From positions 39,022 to 103,021 of the forward strand of contig DPGH01000006.1 of NCBI GenBank assembly GCA_003523255.1: a stretch of DNA of 64,000 nt, in the 5' to 3' direction. The stretch is from Clostridiales bacterium (lineage in GTDB: Bacteria > Bacillota > Clostridia > Christensenellales > Borkfalkiaceae). The notes beneath the pieces were generated by a model that searched no databases, was not told the origin of the DNA, and saw nothing but the letters and a program-made list of their open reading frames with translations. The number at the start of each line of letters is the position of its first letter. Within the stretch, counting starts at the first letter, position 1. This document shows positions 8,803 to 16,844 of this stretch, in pieces. A program made the translations under genes and the position numbers.

Positions 8803-9925
8803 AAAGTTTTTCCCGCTCGTTAAAAGGCGTACGGGTCGGCGCGGAGATATATCGCTTTTGATAGCGGTAACTCTGCTTGCCGCCGTCGGTACGGTTTTTA
8901 TATATTCGGCAAGCAACTATTCTGCCGCGAAAACGTACGGAGACCCGTTTTTTTTCGTTAAAAAACAGGCGATAGGAATAGGAATCGGCGTTGTGGCGAT
9001 GATGGCGGCGGGATTTTTCGATTATGAAAAGTTAAAAAAGTTCAATATTCCACTCGCCGTAATCACGGTAGTTATGCTTGCGCTTGTTTTCGTACCCGGT
9101 ATCGGGGTAGAAAATTACGGTGCAAAACGTTGGATAGGCTTTGGTGCGTTTACCGTTCAACCGTCGGAAATAGCAAAATTTTCGCTTATACTTTTTTTTG
9201 CTTCTTACGTATCGGCACACCCTGAAAGATCGAAATCTTTTATAGGCATAATTCCGTTACTGTTATACGGACTCGTGATATGCGGCTTGATTATCATCGA
9301 GCCGAATATGTCTATAACGGTATGCGTCGCTTCGCTTATGCTTACTATGCTTTTTGCCTCCGGCGTTAAAATAAAGCATATGGTTGCGCTTATTTTGCCG
9401 GCTATTGCGTGCGGAGTTGTCCTTATCGCCGTCGCGCCGTACAGGCTCGACAGGCTTGCCGCCTTTTTAGATCCGTGGGCAAGTCCGAAGGGTGAAGGTT
9501 ATCAACTTTTGCAGTCGCTTTACGCGCTCGGTTCAGGCGGGTGGTTCGGCGTAGGGCTTTTTCATTCGCGCCAGAAGTACGCATTTCTCCCGTTTGCAGA
9601 ATCGGACTTTATTTTGTCGGTTATCGGAGAAGAAATAGGGTTCGTCGGGCTTTTGTTTTTCTTTGCTTTGCTCGGATTTATTATTTACCGCGGAATAAAA
9701 ATCGCGGCAAGGGCGAAAGATACTTTCGGTTATATGCTCGCGGTAGGCATAACCATGATTTTCGGGCTCCAGGTAATTATAAACGCGCTCGTTGTAACGG
9801 GCAGTATTCCGCCTACGGGGTTGCCGCTTCCGCTCGTGTCCAGCGGAAACACTTCTATTATTATTTTCATGACCGAAACGGGCGTTTTATATAACGTGTC
9901 GAAATCGGGGTCTTTAACTTTTTAA
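8792..9925 (+). CDS. ftsW: Septal peptidoglycan polymerase, SEDS family
   Basis: SEDS glycosyltransferase that polymerises lipid II at the septum with the class B PBP. About ten membrane segments, the PSEIAKF motif, and the catalytic Asp in PFAESDFILSVIGEEIGF are present. The late motif reads LPLPLVSSGNTSI, a variant of the usual LPxxSYGGSS. The frame is open upstream to 8720 inside murD, but the ATG at 8792 (MTNKKFF) gives a normal N-terminus and an 11-base overlap, so I chose it (377 residues). RodA/SpoVE paralogues look alike; the dcw position favours FtsW. Confidence 0.9.
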   Translation: MTNKKFFPLVKRRTGRRGDISLLIAVTLLAAVGTVFIYSASNYSAAKTYGDPFFFVKKQAIGIGIGVVAMMAAGFFDYEKLKKFNIPLAVITVVMLALVFVPGIGVENYGAKRWIGFGAFTVQPSEIAKFSLILFFASYVSAHPERSKSFIGIIPLLLYGLVICGLIIIEPNMSITVCVASLMLTMLFASGVKIKHMVALILPAIACGVVLIAVAPYRLDRLAAFLDPWASPKGEGYQLLQSLYALGSGGWFGVGLFHSRQKYAFLPFAESDFILSVIGEEIGFVGLLFFFALLGFIIYRGIKIAARAKDTFGYMLAVGITMIFGLQVIINALVVTGSIPPTGLPLPLVSSGNTSIIIFMTETGVLYNVSKSGSLTF

Positions 9926-9973
9926 CCGCTCTTTCCATAAAATGTTATATCGATATTTCTTTGGAGAAACGGT

Positions 9974-11227
9974 ATGACAAAATACGTAATAAAAGGCGGT
10001 AAAAAACTTATCGGCGAAACGTGCGTTTCGTCCGCGAAAAACGCCGTTCTTCCCATAATCGCCGCGGCGACTTTAACGGACGAAGACGTAACGATAAAAG
10101 ACTGTCCCGAAATAGCAGACGTTTTCTGTATGATAAAAATTCTCGAAAGCGTAGGCGCGGCGGTCAGTTTTAAAAACGGTGATTTAACGATTTCCGCAAA
10201 GAGTATCGATAGATTCAGCGTAAAAAGCGATTTGTGCGGTAAACTTCGCTCGTCGATATACATGCTCGGCGCGCTTTTTCCGCGTTTTAAAAACGTTTGC
10301 GTAGCGTATCCCGGCGGGTGCAATATCGGTAAAAGACCGATAGACATTCACTTAAACGTTGTAAAAAGTTTCGGCGGGGACGTCGATGAAAGAGATAACG
10401 GTGCGTTTTGTCGCGCCGAAAAACTTGTCGGGGCGGACGTTACATTGTGTTTTCCGTCAGTCGGCGCGACCGAAAACGCTTTAATGCTCGCGTCGCTCGC
10501 AAGGGGTGATTCGATTATCCGCAACGCCGCAAGAGAGCCGGAGGTAAAAGACCTTGCGGACTTTCTTAACTCCATGGGGGCAAAGATTAAAGGCGCGGGA
10601 GAAAAAACCGTATACGTTACGGGCGTTAAAAAATTGCACGGAACAGTGTATAAGCCCATACCCGACAGGATAGAGGCGGGAACTTTTCTGCTTGCCGCGG
10701 CAATAGCGGGCGGCGAAATAGCGGTGCGCGGCGCATGCGCGCAAAATATTGTACCGCTTTTAGATAAACTTCGGCAGAATGCTTGTAATTTATCGGTTGA
10801 AAATGATATAATACATATAAAAAGTGGGATAAGGCGTAAGCCTTTTTCGCTCGTTACGGGTCCATACCCGTCGTTCCCTACGGATCTCCAGGCGCAAACG
10901 CTCGTGCTTGCCGCTTTGTCCGAGGGAGAGTCCGTTATAAGAGAAAACATTTTTGAAAATCGTTTTTCCGTAGCGGAGGAGTTAAGACGCATGGGCGCGG
11001 ACGTTAAAGTATACGGCAACGCCGCAATCGTTAACGGCGTTAAATCTTTGTACGGCGGCGTCGTCGGGGCGAGCGACCTTCGCGGCGGCGCGGCATTGTG
11101 TCTTGCGGGGCTTGCCGCCGAGGGCGAAACGGTGGTTTTGAATGCCAGACACGTTGAGCGCGGCTACGCGGCTTTTACGGAAAAACTCGGTTCGCTCGGC
11201 GCGGATATTGCCGTGGCGGAAGATTAG
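9974..11227 (+). CDS. murA: UDP-N-acetylglucosamine 1-carboxyvinyltransferase
   Basis: First committed step of peptidoglycan synthesis, transfer of enolpyruvate from PEP to UDP-GlcNAc. The fosfomycin-target Cys is present in YPGGCNIGKRPIDIHL (about residue 115). The N-terminal KGGKKLIGE and internal PDRIEAGTFLLAAA motifs are typical, and length 417 is standard. An SD (GGAGAAA) lies just before the ATG. In this cluster it occupies the place where murG and murC usually stand. Firmicutes often have a second murA elsewhere, which cannot be tested here. Confidence 0.95.
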   Translation: MTKYVIKGGKKLIGETCVSSAKNAVLPIIAAATLTDEDVTIKDCPEIADVFCMIKILESVGAAVSFKNGDLTISAKSIDRFSVKSDLCGKLRSSIYMLGALFPRFKNVCVAYPGGCNIGKRPIDIHLNVVKSFGGDVDERDNGAFCRAEKLVGADVTLCFPSVGATENALMLASLARGDSIIRNAAREPEVKDLADFLNSMGAKIKGAGEKTVYVTGVKKLHGTVYKPIPDRIEAGTFLLAAAIAGGEIAVRGACAQNIVPLLDKLRQNACNLSVENDIIHIKSGIRRKPFSLVTGPYPSFPTDLQAQTLVLAALSEGESVIRENIFENRFSVAEELRRMGADVKVYGNAAIVNGVKSLYGGVVGASDLRGGAALCLAGLAAEGETVVLNARHVERGYAAFTEKLGSLGADIAVAED

Positions 11228-11254
11228 ATTATCGGATTTACCAAAGGATTACTC

Positions 11255-12028
11255 ATGAAAACGAAAAAAATTTTTGCGATTTTAATAGCGGTATTTTTCG
11301 CATTCTCGCTTTTGTTTTCGTGCGTGTTGTTATTCTCCGTAAAAAAAGTTGACGTAAACTACGCCGTGGGTGAAGAAACCGACGTTAGCGCGGTAGAAAA
11401 GGAATTAAACGCATTTACGGGCAAAAACCTTTTGTTTTTAGACGTTGCCGCGGTGGAGAATTGCCTCGCCGCGCATCCTTATTTCGAAATAACCGAAGTT
11501 AAAAAAAGTTACCCTAACGTTTTAACCGTCGGCGTTAAAGAACGGAGAGAAACTTTCGTTGTTGTGTCGGGCAACAGTGCGTATATAACCGAGGAAACGG
11601 GACTTTTGCTTAAAGAAACTTCGGTAAGTACGTTAACCGATGACAGAAACGTGATAAGAGTAAATCTTACCGGTATAAACGTACTTTCCGCGAATGCCGG
11701 TAAAAACCTTTTAACGAGCGGCGACGAACTTTTATACGGCGCGTTTGAAATGGCAAAAGCGGTAAGGCTCGGCGATTGCATAAAAAGCGTTTCTTTAACA
11801 AAAGCGCCCGAACGCAATCTTGCCGTGTTTCAAACGTATTCCGGCGTAAAAATCAACGTAGAGGACGCAATCGTTCGCGGTACGGACAAGATTAAAGCGG
11901 CCTTTGCGGAGTACGACCTTTTAGATAACGATTATCAAAAACTTAACGACGATATCGCCGTGGTTTTGTTAAGCGACGGCACCATCAGAGTAACGTGGAC
12001 GGACAGGTCCGAGAACCTGACGAGGTGA
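11255..12028 (+). CDS. divIB: Cell division protein DivIB/FtsQ
   Basis: Bitopic divisome scaffold that links FtsL/DivIC to the septal synthase. The 257-residue protein has a short basic cytoplasmic tail, one membrane helix (about residues 6-28), then a POTRA-like domain beginning VKKVDVNYAVGEETDV and a beta-rich domain containing NVLTVGVKERRETFVV. Topology and the position just before ftsA fit the family. Two bases separate it from ftsA. Confidence 0.85.
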   Translation: MKTKKIFAILIAVFFAFSLLFSCVLLFSVKKVDVNYAVGEETDVSAVEKELNAFTGKNLLFLDVAAVENCLAAHPYFEITEVKKSYPNVLTVGVKERRETFVVVSGNSAYITEETGLLLKETSVSTLTDDRNVIRVNLTGINVLSANAGKNLLTSGDELLYGAFEMAKAVRLGDCIKSVSLTKAPERNLAVFQTYSGVKINVEDAIVRGTDKIKAAFAEYDLLDNDYQKLNDDIAVVLLSDGTIRVTWTDRSENLTR

Positions 12029-12030
12029 AT

Positions 12031-13143
12031 ATGCAAAAGATTCAGGTAACAGCAATCGACGTCGGTTCGTCGAAAATAACCGCCGTTGCCGCAGAACGCG
12101 GCGTAAACAAGACCTTCGTTATTAAAAGCGAAAAGTCTTTCCCGTACGAGGGGTTTGCCGGCGGCGAAATTTTAGATTCCGAAAACTTTAAACGTACGCT
12201 TGTTTCTTGCGCGGATTACTTGAAGAACTCGTCTAAAAGCGGTTGCGGCACGATTTACGTGGGCGTTCCTTCCGCTTTTACGAAAGTATTCGTTAAAGAC
12301 AGTCAGATATCCTTTCAAAAAAAGAAAAAGATAACCGCTGAAGACGTGGAAACGCTTTTCGACGGCGCGTTCGTGATGAAAAGCGGAAAATATTCGCTTA
12401 TAAACCGCTCGGCAATAGTTTACGAACTTGACGATTACAGAAGGCTTGCATCTCCCGTCGGCGCGTATAGCGAGATACTTAAAGGCAAACTTTCTTTCGT
12501 AGTGTGCGACAATCGTTTTATCGACACCGTTTCTTCCGCGTTAAAAGTCGGCGGGGCGGAAAGAATAGAATTCGTTTCGACCTCGCTTGCAGAAGCGATG
12601 TATCTTCTCGGCGCGGACGCTCGCGACAGAATAGCGGAAATTTTGGACGTAGGATATATTTCGTCTACCTTTTCCGTTGTGCAGGGCGACGGCATACTTT
12701 TTGAAAAATCGTTTGATTATGGCGGAGGATATATTACCGCCGCGCTTACGGAGAAATTCGGAATTTCTTTCGAAGAGGCGGAAAAAATCAAACGAAAAGT
12801 AAATTTAAGTAAAATATCGGTCGGTGCGTTTGACGTTATCGAAAGCGAGGACGGCAGATATTATAACGCGGCGGAAGTTATCGAAACCGTTGCGGAAAGT
12901 CTTGATCTTCTTTGCGAAAACGTTGAAAACGCTATAGAAGAATCCGGTTACGTTATACCTGAATACGTTCCGTTATTCGTAACGGGCGGTGGTATTACGT
13001 ATATACGCGGCGCAAAAGCGCACCTTTCCGCGCGCCTCGGCGGAGTTGTAGACGTTATCGCGCCGAAAGTACCTTTAATGGACAAGCCGATAAAGTCCTC
13101 CGAGTTGTCGCTTTTAGATATCGCGCTCGAACAAAATGTTTAA
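12031..13143 (+). CDS. ftsA: FtsA-like actin-fold division protein without the C-terminal membrane anchor
   Basis: FtsA ties FtsZ filaments to the membrane. The actin-fold phosphate loop AIDVGSSKITAVAAE, a 1C/SHS2-like insert (about residues 70-120, with IYVGVPSAFTKVFV), the second ATP motif EILDVGYISSTFSVV and adenosine motif LFVTGGGITY are visible. The frame is open to 11995 inside divIB, but ATG at 12031 follows GAGGTGA and leaves a 2-base gap. At 370 residues it is shorter than most FtsA and ends LSLLDIALEQNV, with no basic amphipathic helix. It may therefore need a partner for membrane binding. Confidence 0.8.
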   Translation: MQKIQVTAIDVGSSKITAVAAERGVNKTFVIKSEKSFPYEGFAGGEILDSENFKRTLVSCADYLKNSSKSGCGTIYVGVPSAFTKVFVKDSQISFQKKKKITAEDVETLFDGAFVMKSGKYSLINRSAIVYELDDYRRLASPVGAYSEILKGKLSFVVCDNRFIDTVSSALKVGGAERIEFVSTSLAEAMYLLGADARDRIAEILDVGYISSTFSVVQGDGILFEKSFDYGGGYITAALTEKFGISFEEAEKIKRKVNLSKISVGAFDVIESEDGRYYNAAEVIETVAESLDLLCENVENAIEESGYVIPEYVPLFVTGGGITYIRGAKAHLSARLGGVVDVIAPKVPLMDKPIKSSELSLLDIALEQNV

Positions 13144-13196
13144 ATAGATTACTATTTTAAAATTATAATTCAATATAGATTTAAGGAGAATTCGAT

Positions 13197-14435
13197 ATGT
13201 ACGGACAAGAAAATTTTAAGGTGAGTTCCGCCGTAATTAAAGTTATGGGTGTCGGCGGCGGCGGTTGTAACGCCGTAAACAGCATGATAGACTCTAACGT
13301 TTCCAGCGCGGAATTTATCTCGGTTAATACCGACAATCAGGCGCTTTTGCTATCGAAAGCGGAAAAGTGCTTGCAGATAGGCGAATTGTTGACTAAAGGA
13401 CTCGGCGCAGGTAGCGACCCCAACGTTGGCGAAGCGGCTGCAGAAGAGTCGAAAGACCAGATTTCCGAAGTGCTTAAAGGCACCGACCTTTTGTTTATAG
13501 CCGCGGGTATGGGCGGCGGTACAGGTACGGGTGCGGCGTCGGTTATCGCGCGCATAGCAAGAGAACTCGGCATACTTACCGTAGCGGTCGTAACAAAACC
13601 TTTCTCTTTTGAAGGAAGAGTGAGAAACGAAAATGCCAATAAAGGTATAGCAAATCTTAAAAAATACGTAGATACTCTCGTAATTATACCTAACGACAAA
13701 TTATTGCAGTTTTTACCGCCGCACACCGGCGTGCTTGACGCGTTTAAGGTCGCGGACGACATGTTAAAACAAGGTATAGTCGGCATAGTAGACCTTATAG
13801 CAACGCCATCCCTCATCAACCTTGACTTCGCGGACGTAAATACGGTTATGAGAAATCAGGGTCTTGCTCACATGGGTATAGGCAGAGCCAAGGGCGAAAA
13901 CAGGGTTATAGAAGCCGTAAGACAAGCCGTTTCGAGTCCGTTGCTCGAAACCACGATAGAAGGCGCGAAATCGGTTATTTTAAACGTTACCGGCGGCAGA
14001 GACCTTATGCTTTCCGAAGTAAACGAAGCAGCCGTTTTGGTACAGGGGATAATCGACATTAATGCAAACATTATTTTCGGCGCAACCATTGACGAGTCAA
14101 TGTCCGAAGAAGTTAAAATAACCATAATAGCGACCGGTTTTTCGACTAAACCCGTAGCGGAAGAACTCCCGCCCGTTCAGCAGCAAGAAGTAAAACCCGC
14201 TATCGGTTTTGATAGAGAAGTTAAGCCTGCTGTGGCACCCGAAACGGAACCCGAAAAATCATCCGCATTGCCGCTTTTGCACGCGATTGAAGAAGAAGAG
14301 AAAAAGACCGCCGAGGTTCCCGCGGCAGAGCCGGTACGCGCTACCGCGACGGAAACCGAACCCGCGGCGGAAGAAAAACCCGAAAAAGGCAGAGAATTAC
14401 CCCTGTTTATGAGAAAACTTTTCGGTAAAAAGTAA
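13197..14435 (+). CDS. ftsZ: Cell division GTPase FtsZ
   Basis: Tubulin-like GTPase that forms the Z ring. The N-terminal VMGVGGGGCNAVNSM, tubulin signature GGGTGTGAA (about residues 106-114) and T7 loop NLDFADV are present. A Pro/Glu/Ala-rich linker (about residues 325-395) leads to the C-terminal peptide ELPLFMRKLFGKK, an FtsA/SepF-binding type end with a basic tail. Length 412 is usual. A clear SD (AAGGAGAA) precedes the ATG; a 53-base gap separates it from ftsA, so extra promoters are possible. Confidence 0.97.
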   Translation: MYGQENFKVSSAVIKVMGVGGGGCNAVNSMIDSNVSSAEFISVNTDNQALLLSKAEKCLQIGELLTKGLGAGSDPNVGEAAAEESKDQISEVLKGTDLLFIAAGMGGGTGTGAASVIARIARELGILTVAVVTKPFSFEGRVRNENANKGIANLKKYVDTLVIIPNDKLLQFLPPHTGVLDAFKVADDMLKQGIVGIVDLIATPSLINLDFADVNTVMRNQGLAHMGIGRAKGENRVIEAVRQAVSSPLLETTIEGAKSVILNVTGGRDLMLSEVNEAAVLVQGIIDINANIIFGATIDESMSEEVKITIIATGFSTKPVAEELPPVQQQEVKPAIGFDREVKPAVAPETEPEKSSALPLLHAIEEEEKKTAEVPAAEPVRATATETEPAAEEKPEKGRELPLFMRKLFGKK

Positions 14436-14494
14436 AAACGCGGATAGGGCGAAAGATTTATTCAAAAAAAGTGGCTACAACGCCGTTAAATTTG

Positions 14495-14523
14495 TTGCAA
14501 TAATAATTTCGTTGTGATAGAAT
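14495..14523 (+). promoter_or_regulatory. Promoter of tRNA-Pro(GGG)
   Basis: TTGCAA (14495-14500), 17 bases, TAGAAT (14518-14523). The expected start near 14530 lies 30 bases before the tRNA, so the tRNA is probably transcribed independently of ftsZ. Confidence 0.65.
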
Positions 14524-14559
14524 ATAATGCGCTGAAGCGGTAAAACCTTCGGCGCGGCT

Positions 14560-14635
14560 CGGGGTATGGCGCAGTTGGTAGCGCGCTTGTCTGGGGGGCA
14601 AGAGGCCGTGAGTTCAAGTCTCGCTACTCCGACCA
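14560..14635 (+). tRNA. tRNA-Pro (anticodon GGG)
   Basis: The 76-base cloverleaf has acceptor strands CGGGGTA and TACTCCG (one G-U pair), the C1-G72 pair typical of bacterial tRNA-Pro, anticodon stem CTTGT/GCAAG around loop CTGGGGG, a TTCAAGT T-loop, and an encoded CCA. Anticodon GGG reads CCC and CCU. It is followed by an intrinsic terminator. Confidence 0.95.
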
Positions 14636-14640
14636 AAACG

Positions 14641-14672
14641 AAAATCCTATCGAAAACTCGGTAGGATTTTTT
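14641..14672 (+). terminator. Terminator after tRNA-Pro(GGG)
   Basis: A 12-base-pair stem (14641-14652 with 14659-14670, one T-G pair) and six-base loop are followed by a T run. The A-rich 5' arm could also stop minus-strand transcription from the facing membrane-protein gene. Confidence 0.85.
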
Positions 14673-14691
14673 ATTTTTTTACATTTAAATT

Positions 14692-15303
14692 TTAATATAA
14701 TTTAGAAAACCACTTAAACTGCCTTCCGATTAAAAGAAAAGAGATTAACGCCTGAACGGCAAAATAAATCGTTCCGCATGCGGCAAAATAATCGGCAGCG
14801 GTTGTAAGCGAACCGCAACACTCCGTCGGGCGGTAGTCACCGACTACGCTGCAGTAGCCTATACCTATAAGCGTTACGAGAGACAAAATAAAAATCGCAA
14901 GCATTATAATGCCGAATATTATAGAAAATGTTTTGGCGATTATTCTTATCGTAACGGAGTGCGTTGTAATAATCAAAATCGAAAATAAAACGTTAGCAAG
15001 CAAAATGCCGAAAAAAAGATAAGGCACTATGTTAGAGACAGTCGCCGCCGTTGAGGTAATAACCTCAACCGTTTCAGCCGCCACACCCGACGCGCCGAGC
15101 ATAGAAATTACCCCGGAAAGAATTTCGGTCTGGTAAAACGAAACTATGTTTTTTTCGTTTAAAACGGGCAACACTTTAAAAGATAAAGTCGTATTTTCTC
15201 CGTAAGTAAACGGTATAAACATAGCAAGCAAAAGCGCTATCGCGCAAAATATCAACGTTTTAACGCATTGTTTTACGTCCACGTTTTTTTGGTTGTCAAT
15301 CAT
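14692..15303 (-). CDS. Hypothetical four-helix membrane protein
   Basis: Not recognised. The 203-residue protein has a basic N-terminus, a first membrane helix (about residues 15-32), a hydrophilic segment, and three further helices (about 90-112, 122-148 and 180-195). A short CSVVGDYRPTECC segment with three Cys lies between helices 3 and 4. It is last in a minus operon after mtnN and the AlkD-like gene, 12 bases downstream of the latter, with a GAGG ribosome site before its ATG. Nothing shows its role. Confidence 0.75.
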   Translation of the reverse strand: MIDNQKNVDVKQCVKTLIFCAIALLLAMFIPFTYGENTTLSFKVLPVLNEKNIVSFYQTEILSGVISMLGASGVAAETVEVITSTAATVSNIVPYLFFGILLANVLFSILIITTHSVTIRIIAKTFSIIFGIIMLAIFILSLVTLIGIGYCSVVGDYRPTECCGSLTTAADYFAACGTIYFAVQALISFLLIGRQFKWFSKLY

Positions 15304-15315
15304 TTTATAACCTCG

Positions 15316-15999
15316 TCATATTTTAAGCGTTTTAAGGTACGACTTTTTGTCGTCGCTTATCCTGAAACTTTCTACCGCTTTTTGTATCGTTTTATTCTGA
15401 ATAAATTTAGGTAAAATCTTTTTTTCGATAAGGGGCGAGGTTAAGTCGTATTCTTTTACGAGCCAAACGCTTAAAAGCCAACTTGCCGCCATATCTATGT
15501 AATATTCTCCCGCAGGGAGCGAAAAAACGGCTTTTTTCACCTCGTTAAAATATTCCGCTTTAACGAAATAATCGAGTAGCAAAACAAGCGCGAAACGCAC
15601 CGTGTAAACGTGGTCGGAGTTTAATATACGTTTAACTTCTGAAAAAAGTTTTTCGGGGTGCTTTGCCATGTTTTTTAAATTCGCCGCAGTAGAGTCGCAA
15701 ATGGCCCAGTTGTCTATATAAGGTAAAAATTCGTTTAACTCGCGTGAAACGTTTTCGTATTCGTCGTCTAAATATCCCAAAAACAAACCGTGTAGAAAAA
15801 ACTCTTCGTAATAACGGTGCTTTTCGGATAAAAACGCCTTAATCTTTTTTTCGTTCGATTTATCGCTTTTCGCAAGGCTTTTCATTGCGGGTACTCTGAC
15901 GCCTAAAACGGGGTAACGGGTATCCGGTACCAACTTACGAGTAAAAGCGGCATAAGGTTCGTCAAATAACTTTTTCAGTTCTTCCGTATATATCCCCAT
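15316..15999 (-). CDS. DNA alkylation repair protein, AlkD-like
   Basis: AlkD-family proteins are HEAT-repeat DNA glycosylases that remove bulky or cationic alkylated bases. The roughly 227-residue protein is all-helical, with YPVLGVRVPAMKSLAK near residue 30, a WAICDSTA segment near residue 97, and MAASWLLSVWLVKEY near residue 170, all typical of the family. I prefer ATG at 15999, which lies about 6 bases after AAAGGCGAG and 2 bases after the mtnN stop; a GTG two codons upstream (16005) is possible. Substrate is inferred from family only. Confidence 0.8.
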   Translation of the reverse strand: MGIYTEELKKLFDEPYAAFTRKLVPDTRYPVLGVRVPAMKSLAKSDKSNEKKIKAFLSEKHRYYEEFFLHGLFLGYLDDEYENVSRELNEFLPYIDNWAICDSTAANLKNMAKHPEKLFSEVKRILNSDHVYTVRFALVLLLDYFVKAEYFNEVKKAVFSLPAGEYYIDMAASWLLSVWLVKEYDLTSPLIEKKILPKFIQNKTIQKAVESFRISDDKKSYLKTLKI

Positions 16000-16001
16000 A
16001 A

Positions 16002-16661
16002 TCACTCGCCTTTAAGCATTTTTTTAATAACGGAAGGAAAGCCTTTTGAAACCGCCGTAAGATTTTCACGGAATTGTTCGGCGGTAGAGCCGCTTCCCGT
16101 TACGTCGGAAACGCCTTTTATTATCAGTAAAGGCACCCCGCACGAAGCGCAAACCTGTGCAATCGCGCCGCCTTCCATGTCGCGAAGACTGCAACCGAGC
16201 GATAAAACGGTGTTATTGTCCGCCTCACCCTCGGTAAATCTGTCGGCAGAGGCAAGGTTCCTCTCTTCAAGTAAAACTTTTGTTTTATAAGTGTTTCCTT
16301 CAAAAAAAACGCGGTCGTACTCTTGTATATATCCGAGCGGAACGCCGTCTACGTCTCTTAAATCGAAGTCGAACTGGCAGCAGTTTTTTACGGCGTAGTA
16401 TTCGCGAGGGGTAACGGTGTCGTCTACGCCGCCCGCGGTGCCGAAGTTTATTACAGCCTGAGGTTTATATTCGTCTATCGCCGCCTGACAGGATAGCGCC
16501 GCGCTTACTTTACCTATGCCGCTGATAACGAGAGCAACGTTTTTACCGAAAAGTTTGCCTTCGTAAACGGGTTTGCCGCATATAAAATTCTTTTTTACTT
16601 CTTTAATTTCGTCGATAACGAAAGACGCTTCTCTTTCAAGCGCAACAATAAAACATAACAT
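16002..16661 (-). CDS. mtnN: 5'-methylthioadenosine/S-adenosylhomocysteine nucleosidase
   Basis: Cleaves adenine from MTA and SAH, recycling by-products of SAM use. The 219-residue protein has VALEREA at the N-terminus, SGIGKVSAA (about 46-54), INFGTAGG (about 70-77), the catalytic-region DMEGGAIAQVC (about 160-170) and KGVSD with the purine-binding Asp (about 181-185). It heads a three-gene minus operon. There is no SD: a perfect promoter places the transcript start about 2 bases before the ATG, so the mRNA is nearly leaderless. Confidence 0.92.
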   Translation of the reverse strand: MLCFIVALEREASFVIDEIKEVKKNFICGKPVYEGKLFGKNVALVISGIGKVSAALSCQAAIDEYKPQAVINFGTAGGVDDTVTPREYYAVKNCCQFDFDLRDVDGVPLGYIQEYDRVFFEGNTYKTKVLLEERNLASADRFTEGEADNNTVLSLGCSLRDMEGGAIAQVCASCGVPLLIIKGVSDVTGSGSTAEQFRENLTAVSKGFPSVIKKMLKGE

Positions 16662-16669
16662 ATTAAAAT

Positions 16670-16698
16670 ATTATAGCACTGAGGGCGTATTATGTCAA
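16670..16698 (-). promoter_or_regulatory. Perfect-consensus promoter giving a leaderless mtnN transcript
   Basis: On the minus strand TTGACA (16698-16693), 17 bases, TATAAT (16675-16670), with an extended -10 TGC. The expected start is at about 16663 and the mtnN ATG begins at 16661. No ribosome site exists in the 5' region. Confidence 0.85.
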
Positions 16699-16766
16699 AT
16701 AATGTATTAACAACGCGTTTTGACTGTAAGCGCGAATAATTAAGTTTTGTCGAAATAGTTTTTTAT

Positions 16767-16795
16767 TTTACAAAAAAATTTTTATGTGGTATACT
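16767..16795 (+). promoter_or_regulatory. Promoter of the pncB operon
   Basis: TTTACA (16767-16772), 17 bases, TATACT (16790-16795). Expected start near 16802, at the first base pair of the inverted repeat described next. Confidence 0.7.
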
Positions 16796-16802
16796 ATTAT
16801 AA

Positions 16803-16835
16803 ACGCAAAAATGGATTTTTGCGTAAAATTTACGC
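16803..16835 (+). promoter_or_regulatory. Two overlapping inverted repeats in the pncB leader
   Basis: ACGCAAAAAT (16803-16812) is perfectly complementary to ATTTTTGCGT (16815-16824) with only GG between. GCGTAAA (16821-16827) is complementary to TTTACGC (16829-16835) around one base. The two share GCGT, so only one could form at a time in RNA; as DNA the first is a near-perfect palindrome at the transcript start, where a repressor would sit. The SD GGTGA follows at once. Operator or attenuator cannot be decided here. Confidence 0.55.
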
Positions 16836-16844
16836 TGGTGAAAA

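Noticed and set aside
13144..13196. ftsZ-specific promoter
   Set aside because: TATAAT is present before ftsZ but without a convincing -35.
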